Counted from the first letter of the stretch, positions 42,059-52,200 are shown. The stretch is 64,000 nucleotides of DNA from CAYUST01 sp964447535 (GCA_964447535.1 CAYUST010000002.1:68827-132826), one strand, 5' to 3'. The notes: generated by a model from the sequence alone, not told the origin. Translations and numbers: made by a program.

Positions 42059-42295
42059 ATGAAATTCTTCTTGTTATTTATGGGCATTCTGTTTATCATT
42101 GCAATCGTCGTCTTGTACTTCCAGCTCTTTACCGGGCCTTCTGCGATGATTCCCTTTTTCACGGCTCTCATTGATATCAAACAATTTACTATATATATTA
42201 TTTTGCTCGCCTTTGGCGCTGGGACCTTTCTCACCATTAGTATTCGCTGATTTATCTCTTCAAATGATAGTATAGATGACGACTTTAACTTATAA
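42059..42295 (+). CDS. Small membrane protein, 78 aa
   Basis: Two membrane helices (FFLLFMGILFIIAIVVLYFQLF and FTIYIILLAFGAGTFLTISI) and an acidic tail DSIDDDFNL reached by reading a UGA as Gly. TAA at 42293-42295 overlaps the start of the next gene by 20 bases, implying coupled translation. Unknown function; in the standard code the acidic tail would be lost. Confidence 0.65.
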
Positions 42296-42860
42296 TCTTT
42301 CAAGACATCAAGCGTCCGACAAACTTGGTATTTCTACGAGAACAATTGATAGATATATCAAAGGAGGCAAATTGAGTTACAAAAAGATTGCCAACAAAAT
42401 TCTCTTAGCTGATCAAGAAATCAATCTATTGGCTGATGAATTTTCGTTGTTGCACCAACAAGAAATGCAAAGCGAGGTGGTCAAAGACAAAAGTGTTGGT
42501 ATTCCTATGAACAAGCTAGCTACACCTACACAAACGAGTAGTTCTGAAACGGGGAGTGCAAACATCAAAGAATTTGTCCAAGTACTGCAACAAAAAGATC
42601 GCACGATCGAAGAGAAAAACCAGTTTATCTTTGCCTTACAGCACAAGATAGGGGAGTTGGAGAGTAAGTTACAACAGACCATTGCTCTACCCGACTACTC
42701 CAAAGAAAAAGACACTATCATGCACACCATGCAAACACTCGAACTCGAAAAACAAGATCTTATGTATCAAGTACGTAGAGAAAAGACACGAAATGCAATA
42801 TATGTAGGTATGGTTTTGATAGCGGTAGCAACGATTATGTTCTTCGCACTAGGCTTATAA
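42276..42860 (+). CDS. Membrane-tethered helix-turn-helix protein
   Basis: 194 aa. N-terminal excisionase/MerR-type HTH (HQASDKLGISTRTIDRYIKGGKLSYKK, residues 10-37), a long linker, a coiled coil at about 100-165 (QQKDRTIEEKNQFIFALQHK and onward) and a C-terminal membrane helix (IYVGMVLIAVATIMFFALGL). The order suggests a DNA-binding protein anchored in the membrane through its C terminus. Its start lies within the preceding membrane-protein gene. No UGA. TAA stop before a terminator. Confidence 0.75.
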   Translation: MTTLTYNLSRHQASDKLGISTRTIDRYIKGGKLSYKKIANKILLADQEINLLADEFSLLHQQEMQSEVVKDKSVGIPMNKLATPTQTSSSETGSANIKEFVQVLQQKDRTIEEKNQFIFALQHKIGELESKLQQTIALPDYSKEKDTIMHTMQTLELEKQDLMYQVRREKTRNAIYVGMVLIAVATIMFFALGL

Positions 42861-42883
42861 GTAATTCCCAATAAAGTGTATTG

Positions 42884-42911
42884 AAACGTCTTCGTGAGAG
42901 GACGTTTTTTC
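42884..42911 (+). terminator. Intrinsic terminator
   Basis: AAACGTC/GACGTTT with a 10-base loop and a T run; ends the greA-to-HTH run. Confidence 0.78.
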
Positions 42912-43268
42912 TTCTTGTTCGCTCCCCAAAAGAATGCATATTCTTTTGGAGGAATGAACAATCCCTGTGTGGGCTTTCTTTAAAATATCCCACAGCAAAT
43001 GCTGTGGGATCATCCTTTCAATTAAAAAAATTATCTAACGATATTTTTTTAAAGAAAGGAAGATAGAGGAGTAGTACTTTCACAAAATCATTCCAATAAA
43101 CTAATAAAGTTTTCAAAGTCTTTATGATGCAAAAATCATCATTTTTGACTTGCATCAATGGTCGAGAATCTTATACAAATGGCAAGTTTATTTATGGAAC
43201 TTTCCACATATTATATAAATTGGAATATTCCAAATATTCATATTTTACCTCTGTCTACTATTGTCATT
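42912..43268. other. Intergenic region with perfect palindromes
   Basis: No gene. It holds two perfect inverted repeats, CCAAAAGAAT-GCAT-ATTCTTTTGG (42926-42949) and ATCCCACAGC-AAAT-GCTGTGGGAT (42987-43010), and a longer, weaker pairing of CTTTCTTTAAAA near 42975 with TTTTAAAGAAAG near 43050, so the second hairpin could sit inside a larger stem. Confidence 0.5.
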
Positions 43269-43613
43269 ATGGACTCTAACGAAAATATATCATATCATAT
43301 TGAAACAAAGTGAAGATGAAGAAAAAAAATAACAAGAAGTATCAACTATACCCCTACTCTCACGATACGACAACCACTCGATGGCACCAAGGACCCAGAC
43401 ATAGTGCGCCTGGGACATGATGAACTTGAAGCGTTGAGACTCAAGAACATTAATAAGCTTGGTATTATCACGGCAGCCAAGCAAATGGGTATCTCCAAAT
43501 CCTTATTCGCTAAGATCTACATTGATGCAACGACGAAAGTAACACAAGCATTGATATACGGTAGATCATTGCATATTGAGCTCTGAAAGCCAGAATTCAA
43601 CCCTCCGCTCTAA
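43269..43613 (+). CDS. UPF0251 (DUF134) DNA-binding protein
   Basis: 114 aa. N-terminal TKGRGRKKITRS, equal to the family's RGRPxKxR with both Gly written UGA, then VRLGHDELEALRLKNINKLG and the sigma-like HTH AAKQMGISKSLFAKIYIDA. Family members are small predicted transcription factors, some next to nitrogenase or ferredoxin genes. TAA stop; the standard frame would show only the last 60 residues. Confidence 0.85.
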
Positions 43614-43828
43614 AACCCTTTTGGTTTGCACAAGATATATTGTGCAAAGCTAAATAAGAGACCAAATAAGCACTTTGTTCAAAATAGCTCCCTTTCAAGG
43701 TTTAGATGCTATTTCGTCCATATGTTTTTTATGTGTACATGGTTGATTTTTATATGTTTTGCACTTTGTATTTTGTTGCTTTGTAAATTTGAGTTGAGTA
43801 GAGGACTACTCCCCTCTTTTCCCTCCAT

Positions 43829-43854
43829 AAAAAAACCCGGGAATCCCGGGTCAA
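43829..43854 (-). terminator. Intrinsic terminator, left border of the ATPase island
   Basis: On the minus strand CCCGGG-ATT-CCCGGG followed by seven T. The 26-base sequence is identical to 47901-47926; together they bracket the four-gene AT-rich island. Confidence 0.85.
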
Positions 43855-43888
43855 TATCATATTTTTCATATTTCAATACTTAACTCAC

Positions 43889-44770
43889 TTAATTGAATTT
43901 ATTGTAATACTCTTCTGACGTAAATGCATACAATATGCTCGATAATCTTGATATTCTAACTGTGTCTATAATTCTTCTAAACCTCCTCTGTACTTTTAGA
44001 TTCCTTTCAGATATCATCTTATTAATAAACTCTCAGTACAACTTCCATATTCAAGATGCCTCTGAAGGTATATCCATATCATATGATCTAATTTCATCTC
44101 CTATGATTGAGTGAGTATTCTTAGAAAGAATTTTTATATATTCTATAGTCACTCATTGTTTTTTAAGTTCATTCAATACTTCTTTATAGTCTCTGCTATT
44201 TACTAGTCTATAAGCAGTATTATAAAAATCTATAAATACCTTTTTATCATCATCAAGTTCAGATAGTTTTTGAGTTCTTGGATTAGTAATACCTATCTCT
44301 CTTTTCTTTATAGTACTTAACTGCTCTAATATAAGTTTACTTGACTGATCACTATTTAACAAATTCAGGAGTTGTTCTCTATCCTTTCAAACAAGTTTAT
44401 GCTTCTTATTATCAAAAAATGGCATAGCTTCCCTAAATGAAGTAAAACTTCTGAGATTAGGAAGCTCTGTATAAATCAATTCCTTTGAAGCGAAAATGTG
44501 AAAAATTCTATAACATCTTCACATAAACTCTCTTGTAATATAACTTTTTTGAATAAAGTTTTCTTTTCACTCTGATTTTCAATATACTTTTCTATACAAT
44601 GTATGAGGAGAAATTTTTGCCTCAGATATATATTTATCTAGCATCTGTCCAACATCTCGCATAATATACAACGCCTCTGCTCATGTCATTTTATCTCCAA
44701 AAGCTTTGTATTCATTATACAATGGAGTTATTTCTTTGATTAAATCATGTAAGTCTTTCATAGGGAACAT
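43889..44770 (-). CDS. Hypothetical protein of the ATPase island, 293 aa
   Basis: Not recognised by name. ATG 44770 lies 12 bases after the ATPase gene, TAA at 43889. Helical throughout; TGAEALYIMWDVGQMLDKYI near residue 35 (W is CGA), SPHTLYRKVYGKSE, SYITREFMGRCYRIFHIF and RSFTSFREAMPFFDNKKHKL look like conserved blocks of a real family. C-terminal half is charged and helical (KVQRRFRRIIDTVRISRLSS). Six UGAs join it. Likely works with the ATPase; possibly a sensor or DNA-binding subunit, which is inference. Confidence 0.7.
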
Positions 44771-44782
44771 ATTAAATAAATA

Positions 44783-46537
44783 CTAACTTACCTCAGAGAG
44801 ACTCTGTCAATCTAAATCTATTAGCATTGATTCAAAAGTATAAATAAACTCGACCAAATCTTGAAAGAGCTTTTTATCATACTCGGGTTGTCAATATCTG
44901 GTCTGAAGTTTGTCCTTATAATGAACGGTTATTTCTCAGGCTAGATAAGTAATTAGTCTTTGAGTAATTTTGACTTCTCCAGACCTACTCTTTTTAATTC
45001 TAGCAACAAAATCAGGATGTTCTTTATAAATGTGAATACTTCCTCATATCAACTGTGACCTAAATTGATAGCTATTTAAATCCTCGGGTGGCTCTCCTTC
45101 AATAAACTTAATGTCAAATCAGCTACTTTTCTTTTCTCATCATTTGAAGTCACTATCTTCAAAAGGATTATCTGCTTCTTGATCAGATCAGGAATTTCAC
45201 TCTGATTTTCATCCTTGGTTAATATCATTACCATCATTTCAACTGGGTCACACTCATGATCACTCATTTTCTCAATAGTGCTTCCCTTTTCACTCAATGG
45301 TTTTTTCTGATCAATGATCCTTTTCTCAATAACCAAAATCAAATTTTTGTCATTCTCATCATACTTTGAGATTCACTTGATCACCTGAAAGGTAATGTTT
45401 TCTGAAATTCATTGAATCAATTCTTGCGAGTTTTGATAATGCTTGATTCAATTTATCTTCTAATGCCTTATAATGCTCATTTTCAGATCTTTTATTCATA
45501 TCCACTATATCATTTAATATTAGTTCCTCTAATTCCAATAATAAGTTAAAAACTGCTTTCGACTTATTTGTATTTCTAAATCCGTCTCTAGCTATTGTAG
45601 GTTCTAATACAAAGGACAAATCAATAAATCACGTAATATTAGGATGACCCCAAATATCGCTTTTATGCTCTGTTTTAAATGCTTTAATATGCCTTACCTC
45701 AGCTATTCTCCTTCACTTTATAACAAAAATTGGTGGCTTATTTATAATTTTCTTGGTAAACTTAAGATAAATATTTATTGGATCATCTAATTCTAATGTT
45801 TCAGTTTTTGAGAACTTCTTTCATTTGTGATATGTCAGATTCCTGACATCATCTATATAAGAAAAATCCTCCTCATATTGATCATAATTAAACCTCTCAC
45901 ATATATGTGTATTACTCTCTGCATCAATCAACATAATTTTTAAATTACCTCTATCCAATAATAATTCAAAATGCGATTCAATCTCTATTTTTAACTCAAA
46001 AATATCAACTAGCTTCCATTTATCTTTGTCAAAACCAAATAATTTAACTTCAGTACCCGACTCTTGGTTATACTCAATCAACTCAACATCTTTAAAATAT
46101 ACTTCTTCTTGTTTCTCTTTGTTAAACATACTTCTTTCAATTAGAATATTATTTGCGTGATTCTCAAACTCAACTTTAGAAGTCAGCTCAAGACACTCAC
46201 ACGCAGCCATAAATGAATATATGCCATATCAAAATTGTCCATTAGTCCATGGCTGTTCTTTCTTGTCAGAATTTCAGACACTTTGCACAACTTTTGAAAA
46301 ATTAGTAATGCCTGTACAGTTATCACTAATGATAATTTGTCATGTATTATATGTTTTACCTATAATCTTAAGTCTAATTTCTATTGGCTTAGAATAAGAG
46401 TTAGTCTCTTTAATGAAATAGTGCTCAGCACTATCTATAGAATTATCAATATACTCCATAAAGATCCTATTTGTATCATTGTACAAACTAGCAATTGATG
46501 GAATAATTCTAGGCGAAATTTCAAGCTGTATAGGCAT
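44783..46537 (-). CDS. GHKL (MORC/Hsp90-like) ATPase
   Basis: 584 aa. N-terminal GHKL fold: N box EYIDNSIDSAEH (residues 28-39, Asn 32 for Mg), G1 box ISDNCTGI near residue 72, G2 box GQFGYGIYSF near residue 98. The second domain (EPTIARDGFRNTNKS near 310) resembles the S5-type transducer of MORC ATPases. Residues about 393-475 form a Gly/Ser/Glu linker in which more than twenty Gly are UGA, then a conserved-looking C-terminal domain (GGSIHIYKEHPDFVARI, ITQRLITYLAGEITVHYKD). Such ATPases dimerise on ATP binding and are known in DNA-targeting defence systems. TAG stop. Confidence 0.85.
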
Positions 46538-46561
46538 AATATACTAATAAATACTAAAAAA

Positions 46562-46771
46562 TTATAATTTAAATTCCTTTTTCCTTATAGTGAACCTTGA
46601 TCTAGTATCCTTTAATTGTTCATTGATTGCTCTAAAAATCTTATTTATATCATCTTCAGTGTATTCATAGGCACTTTTATTAGCACAATTTCATAAAATA
46701 CGAATTTTATCTATGATTTCGTTTATTCTTTTTGAAGCAACTCTTTGAAAACGTTCTCTTCTATTTTCCAT
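46562..46771 (-). CDS. Small protein of the ATPase island, 69 aa
   Basis: MENRRERFQRVASKRINEII start, then KIRILGNCANKSAYEYTEDD and a helix KIFRAINEQLKDTRSRF. One UGA (Gly in LGNC). TAA 24 bases before the ATPase start. Two charged helices around an LGNC-N-YEYT motif; the pattern looks like a small conserved family often seen beside mobile genes, but I cannot name it. Not in automated lists because of the UGA. Confidence 0.7.
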
Positions 46772-46932
46772 ATTAAGCATTTATTTGTTATAAAATCAAT
46801 TATTTGTCTTTTTATCTACATAATATGAATATAGATTGACTATTTATATAAATAATCAATATAATTACAAGAGATAATTTAATTTTATTCTTTGACACAA
46901 GAAAAGTCAACAACATCACAGTTTGGGTCGTG

Positions 46933-47817
46933 CTATTTTGTTTTTTTTGATCATATTGGTTTTCTTGCAGCAATATCTGGTAGGGATTCAGCTGGGGAAA
47001 CAAAAATTTTAACATTCTCACTTCAAAATCTTTCTCTTGCCACAGCTGTCATAATCTTTCAAGATCTTTGCGATTCCTCTATTATTTTACTAATCTCATC
47101 TCCTGAAATACGTCATCATCCAGGTCCAGTAATTATTGATTGTACATTAAATTGTGCTTCATTTTCACTACCGACCCTCATTGCATCAATTCATACATCT
47201 GGATTTGATTCCAAAGTATCCATAGCCTCTTGTATGCCTGCTCCTCCGATTGACCAATTAAATTTAACATGGCCACTTTCAATAGCCTTAAACATTCGCA
47301 GGTCGTACTCTGAAAAACGTATATGGAAGTCCGAAAAATCGATAAAAGGCTTATTTGAAATCCTCATTTGAAAGTGATAATGAGGGAAAGAACAAGCTCA
47401 ACAATGACCAGAAAAGTCAGAGTTAGCACAACTAAAAGTCCGCTCAATATGCCCACACTTTACAGTATACTCAAACTTTTTATTGCTACTTTTTTCGTCT
47501 TCTAAGTTGTTAATATTTCTTATAAATGAGTCCTGATTAGCCGCCCATCTTACATAAGTAGCAATGTTAAAATATCAGTATTTGAAAAATAACTTTTGAA
47601 AGTCTTTTTTCTTTGCTCAGTTTTGTCTCAGTAGTGAGTGAAGACAAATAACTTCGGAGGAATTGGTTTGTAGAGGCTTTTTACATATAAAACATTCCCC
47701 TCTTTGGTAGTAAGAAACGAACTCTTGATACTCATGCATAGCTTGAGCACTATCTTCTAAATTGTCTTTTCTGATTTGTTCTTGAGATAACTTACTCAGA
47801 TAATCAGTATCAAACAT
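46933..47817 (-). CDS. Cys-rich putative zinc protein of the ATPase island
   Basis: 294 aa, ATG 47817 to TAG. N-terminal ECFICKKPLQTNSSEVICLH (residues 41-60) has a CxxC plus Cys-His pair; a second cluster VKCGHIE-TFSCANSDFSGHCGACSFPHYHFQ is at about 120-150, with a CGG codon between E and T. TYVRWAANQDSF and ISNKPFIDFSDFHI look like conserved blocks. The C-terminal 100 residues are Gly/Glu-rich (SIGGAGIQEAMD, ITGPGGGRISGDE). An HNH-type zinc nuclease is possible but the catalytic His-Asn-His is not clear. First gene of the island. Confidence 0.7.
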
Positions 47818-47900
47818 TCAAATTAAAAATAAGTAAAAATGATATGGTTATAGTACCATTTTCTTTTAATATGTAAATACAATTTCTTTTGTCTAATCAC

Positions 47901-47926
47901 AAAAAAACCCGGGAATCCCGGGTCAA
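47901..47926 (-). terminator. Intrinsic terminator, right border of the ATPase island
   Basis: Identical to 43829-43854. The UGA that ends the 48312 gene directly adjoins the hairpin. Confidence 0.85.
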
Positions 47927-48312
47927 CATGTGAAGCCAACGCTTAATGAGGTCAGAAATAGTCCAATACCACCTGCTACTGCTAGGTACTTGTACTTTTC
48001 CAATTGTTTTTTGAGTCCGTCATCCCAGCCATAGGGCAATTCTTGATGTTGCAAACCTGCAATGCATCTTGTTGCCTCTATATGCTTTCTCCCGTCCCAG
48101 TGCATTACCAGTCCGGTAGTCAAAGCAATCTTGGACAGCGCATAGAGCCAGATATTGGGCTCATCGCAAAGACGGAAGACGAAATTGACGGTGTGCCCTA
48201 CGATCAGTTCAGACACTGGCCATACCAGCATAAGCGCAAAGGCGATTCTGAATAGCCAATTTTTCCAAGTGTATTCCAGATTTAGAATAAATGATTTTAC
48301 TAGTTCTTTCAT
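47923..48312 (-). CDS. Membrane protein ending at UGA beside a terminator
   Basis: 129 aa with about three hydrophobic helices (WLFRIAFALMLVWPVSELIV, NIWLYALSKIALTTGLVMHW, LAVAGGIGLFLTSLSVGF). No CGA or CGG, no internal UGA among ten Gly. The UGA at 47923-47925 is followed at once by the hairpin and T run; read as Gly the frame would continue to TAG at 47893, beyond the point where transcription should end. I take the UGA as the end. Function unknown. Confidence 0.6.
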   Translation of the reverse strand: MKELVKSFILNLEYTWKNWLFRIAFALMLVWPVSELIVGHTVNFVFRLCDEPNIWLYALSKIALTTGLVMHWDGRKHIEATRCIAGLQHQELPYGWDDGLKKQLEKYKYLAVAGGIGLFLTSLSVGFTC

Positions 48313-48431
48313 TTTTTCAATTTTTTGTGTTTATAGTATATGTACTTCATAAAGCAAGTCAATACCTTTTCAATTTGCAAACCTCCAACTTTTCACTAGT
48401 ACAAGAAAGTTATTTTACTTCTCTATACGTC

Positions 48432-48887
48432 ATGGATCTCTCCGTCACGCACGAAGAAAAGAAAGTCGTTCGTCATTTGACTATTATCATCGTCACCTTG
48501 GGGCTTTTTCTCAGTTGGCCAATGGTCCACAAACGACTAAATCCTGCATCGCCTCTTCAAGTGAACAACGAAGTTTGACCATCCCTCCCCGACTTAGTTG
48601 GCACATGGCAGGGGAGCGACTCCTCTACTACCCTCATATTTACTGAATGAGGCACGTGCCAAGAACAACACGATGATCAAACAAGTGATTGTCTTCGAAG
48701 TGTTTTTGATAGCTCGCATCCACTCCCCGCGTTTCCCTATGAATATGAAGGAGATAGCACCTATGTGAATATCGCTTCCCCCAACAAAGGTATACATACC
48801 TATTATAAACTACTCAAACTTGATAAACAAACTTTATCCCTCGAATCCATCTCGACCACTATTGTTGCAACTTTTACCAAGCTTTAG
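48432..48887 (+). CDS. Membrane-anchored hypothetical protein, 151 aa
   Basis: ATG 48432, short cytoplasmic start, one membrane helix (LTIIIVTLGLFLSWPMV), then an exported domain with LPDLVGTWQGSDSSTTLIF, CQEQHDDQTSDC and a helix-poor beta-like end. LVGTWQG resembles the start of small lipocalin-like or DUF domains but is not enough to name one. Two UGAs are Gly. TAG stop, 20 bases before terC. Confidence 0.6.
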
Positions 48888-48907
48888 TTTTATACATATC
48901 TTCACTC

Positions 48908-49786
48908 ATGGAATTCGCCTTAGCTGTCCTCAACGTTATCATCATCGACATCGTCCTCAGTGGTGATAATGCCATTATTATTGGCATGGCTACCAAATGA
49001 TTTCCTGCGCATTTGAGGAAGAAAATCATAGGGGTAGGTATCGCAGGTGCTACGATTTTGAGAATTATTTTTTCATCGATAGCCGTGTTGTTGACTCAGA
49101 TTATCGGTCTCAAAGTGCTCGGTGGCGTGTTGTTGCTCTATGTCGTATGGAAATTTTATAAGGAACTCAGAGTACCAGCTCATCAAGAAGGTGGTGTCAA
49201 AGAAACCAAAACATTTCGATGAGCGGTTACCACGATTTTGATTGCAGATATATCACTTAGCCTCGACAACGTCCTCGCAGTTGCCGGCGCAGCCAAAGAA
49301 AACTACACGGTACTGGCTATCTGATTGGTGTTTTCAATCTTGTTGATGATGCTCGCCTCCAATTATATTGCGAAAAAATTGGAGACCTATCCGCAGATTC
49401 AATGGTTGGGTCTGTTTATTATCCTCTTTGTGGCTATTGAAATGTTGCTCAGTGGTACACACGAGGTGTCATGAGCGTTCAACTGGATCAATATGATGAA
49501 TATTGTGTTTGTAGTAGTCACGCTTCTCTTTGGTCGATTGCATCACAAAATTATTCCTCAAGCAGATGAACAGAAAATTAAGGTGTGGATAGGTGAAAAT
49601 TATTTCAGTATTATCACGGTGTTGCTGTGATTGTTGCTGGTGATGTTGCTTTTTGGGCACTTGGTGCATGAGTATATCGCACAACATCCAGCTTGGCTCT
49701 ATTTTGTTATCTTGCCTATCTTCTTACTCTTTTTGGAGCTTATCAGTATCAAATTTCTGTCGAAGAAGAAAGCACCATTGGAATAG
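48908..49786 (+). CDS. TerC family integral membrane protein
   Basis: 292 aa, YjbE/Alx-like, proposed metal (Mn) exporter family. The two metal-site motifs are LSGDNAIIIGMATKG near residue 17 and LSLDNVLAVAGAA near residue 117, each in a membrane helix. TFWGAVTTILIADIS has its W as CGA (49217-49219), a position where family members have Trp. Several UGAs encode Gly, including the one after that Trp. TAG stop, convergent with the lipoprotein gene. Confidence 0.9.
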
Positions 49787-49789
49787 GAG

Positions 49790-51277
49790 TTACTCAACCT
49801 TCATAGGCACCGAAAGCACGGGCATCTGTGCAGTTTTACCATAACCACATTCGTCCGTATCTGGGAAGACCGTACCATCCGTACTGGTGGCTGATCAAGC
49901 ATTTGCATGTCGGTGTTCTGCCAAATCACACTCATCACCTTGGAACTTGTGGAGTTGGTCAACGGGTAAGTACTTACCTTGGTAGGATATCACTTGGGTC
50001 ATCTTGAAACAATACGGTGGTTGTCCTCCACACTGACTTGCGTCAGGGCAGGTAATTTTCTCTGCGACACATACACCATCGGTACACGTCCATCTCCCTA
50101 GTTCTGTAGCGCTACAACATGCGGGTTCACCACAAGACTCTGCTGTTTCACAGGTTGTTTTTTCATCAAACTCTGCGTCTTTGATCACTTGCATCTCTTG
50201 TTGGAGTTGTACAGGAGGTCTCCCTTCTGCGATAGCACACCATACCTGCATAGCGTGATTGTAGTCCCCTATCTTTCTACGTAATCTAATTTCTTTGCTT
50301 CTTTGACCCCCAAGCTGTGCATCAGACATATCTATTTCGAGTTCTGCCAAACGAGATCTAATTTTAGCGCAAACCATCACTGCGAAGACTTTGTCTGAAA
50401 TAGCACTTACCGGAACAGGATTCCCAACGACATCTTCTGCCACCATTTGCAACAACTCCTTGAGCACATCAGTAGCTCACAAGTCAGGTGCTCTTCACGT
50501 ACGTGGCTGAGAGGTAGCTCCGGGAATACTTGGTTGACCTGGTGCGACAGGTTTGGGTGTGCACACATCAGCATCAGGTGTAATTTCCTGGACAGGAGGT
50601 TCACCATCGACCTCTTCCGTCTTTCCATCACCTATTACGCCATTGGTCGCTCATCCTGCAGTATCTCATCCTGTCTTGGGCTTATTGCACTCTTTTTGTA
50701 ACTCATCTAGGGCCGCCAAAGCAGCGTCACGTTGCGCCTTGGCAGTATTTTTCTTTTCGTAGTATAAACGCTCAGCAGCATCATGTGCTTGCTTGAAATC
50801 ATCTCTACATTGTTGTTCTCTGTTTTGGTTCGTAGTTGACCAGTCCTGATAGTCATCAGCTTTTACCTGCGCATAGCATGCATCTCGCTTTGCCTTCGCT
50901 TGTTTGTAGGTAGTATAGAGTGTATCATTGGTGACTTCTGCAGACACATCAGCGTAGGCCTTTTGTAATTCCTCCCATTGATCATCACAAGGTCCTTTTT
51001 TCCAGATACCTTCGAGACATGCATTGAGATCAGTCTCAAACGCTTTGATAGCAGCGAGATACGTATCGCTTGTTTCTTGCAAAATTGCATCATAGGTAGT
51101 CAAAACGTTTTTTCTAGCCTCATCTATACCAGGACAAGTTACTTTACTCACATCAAATCACGCAGGGACAGCGCTTCCATTCTGCCCAGGTGTAGGTGCC
51201 GGGAGACAGCCTGTCAAAAGCAGAGCGATAGTAAAATACCCTAGAAGGCGGAATTTTTTACCAAGTGAACTGTTCAT
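49790..51277 (-). CDS. Large Cys-rich lipoprotein, 495 aa
   Basis: Lipoprotein signal MNSSLGKKFRLLGYFTIALL with lipobox LTGC at residue 22-25, then a helical coiled region (about 50-200, rich in Ala, Lys and Asp, with paired Cys such as NACLEGIWKKGPCDDQ), a Gly/Pro linker built around UGA codons, and a C-terminal Cys-rich part (CETAESCGEPACCSATELG, CPDASQCGGQPPYC) with even cysteine spacing. Surface-exposed protein of unknown role; could be an adhesin or stalk. UGAs join three standard pieces; TAA stop. Confidence 0.75.
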
Positions 51278-51308
51278 GGAAGAAGAAAAAAGAATAAAAA
51301 AAAGCAAC

Positions 51309-51938
51309 CTAGCCCTTATTTTTTTTATTTCTTTGACCAAAGAGATACGTAAGGTATGCAATCAGTGCTATTACCAAGATAACTAGTATGAGATGTTCAT
51401 ATTTGCCTACTATACTGCTCATTTGATTTCGATTTTCCCCCAACAAATACCCTGCCCAAGCTAATAGCCCGCTCCAAATAACAGATCCAGCCAGTGTATA
51501 CGCACTAAACTCCCAAAATGGCATCTTGATACACCCAGCGGGGAATGAAATTACCGTACGAATAATCGGCATCAAACGTCCAAAAAACACTAACGCTTTA
51601 CCCCGACGATGGAACCAATCGAATGCCTGATCCACCTCTCCTGGTTTGATAAACAATCGTTTGCCGTAATGATCCAATCGTTTATTTATTTTGTGTCTAT
51701 TTCACCAGTATCCCAAGAAATAGAACGGGAGCGTACCCACATAGCTAGCTACTCCTCACACAATTGCCAAGGTCCAAAGGTTCATCTCACCTTGTGCTGC
51801 CAAAAAACCAGCCAAGGGCATAATTGCCTCAGAAGGAATAGGAGCAAAAAAACTTTCGATCATCATAGCTATAGCCACGCCAGGATACCCAATATCACGC
51901 ACCAATCACAACAAAAAATCTATCATCACTTCAATCAT
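51309..51938 (-). CDS. DedA family membrane protein
   Basis: 209 aa, SNARE-associated/DedA family, implicated in lipid flipping and membrane potential. ESFFAPIPSEAIMPLAGFLA (residues 28-47) and the conserved FFGRLMPIIRTVISFPAGCIKMPFWEF (Arg and Gly-rich re-entrant motif) are clear, with five hydrophobic helices. The start ATG 51938 needs UGA as Gly; the standard frame would lose the first 87 residues. TAG stop. Confidence 0.9.
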
Positions 51939-52008
51939 ACGCAATCTATCATCTAAACAATTTGACAATACCAAATTCTGAGATAAATACAAATGTTTTT
52001 GTAACTGC

Positions 52009-52036
52009 TTGCAATAGGACATAAAAAATATATACA
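52009..52036 (+). promoter_or_regulatory. Promoter of the metK leader
   Basis: TTGCAA at 52009-52014 and TATACA at 52031-52036 with a 16-base spacer; the predicted start at about 52043 coincides with the 5' edge of the riboswitch. Confidence 0.6.
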
Positions 52037-52044
52037 TCATACGC

Positions 52045-52146
52045 ATATCCAGATGGACACGAGAGATTAGGCTCTATGACTGTCCAAGCAACCAGTTGGC
52101 CCAAACCAACCAGGTGCTCCCTCCTACCCCATCAGGGGAAAGATAT
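52045..52146 (+). promoter_or_regulatory. SAM-I-type riboswitch aptamer
   Basis: About 100 nt upstream of metK with the SAM-I family layout: closing stem ATATC/GATAT (P1), GGACA/TGTCC arm containing GAGAGATTAG (P2), the conserved AAGCAACC, a P3 arm TTGG-CCCAAA-CCAA, the conserved GGTGC, and P4 CCCC-ATCA-GGGG. GCAACC and GGTGC are the SAM-contacting core elements. Compact variant; whether it is classic SAM-I or SAM-I/IV cannot be judged by eye. Confidence 0.75.
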
Positions 52147-52173
52147 TACACACAGCCACAGGTTATGTAATAG

Positions 52174-52200
52174 ACTTTTCTCTCACGAAAAGTTTTTTTT
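52174..52200 (+). terminator. Riboswitch-controlled intrinsic terminator
   Basis: ACTTTTC-TCTCAC-GAAAAGT then eight T, between the aptamer and metK, so SAM binding likely favours premature termination. Confidence 0.78.

Noticed and set aside
45076..45342. 88-aa ORF inside the ATPase gene
   Set aside because: It overlaps the UGA-rich linker in another frame; the joined frame has matching domains on both sides and a proper TAG.
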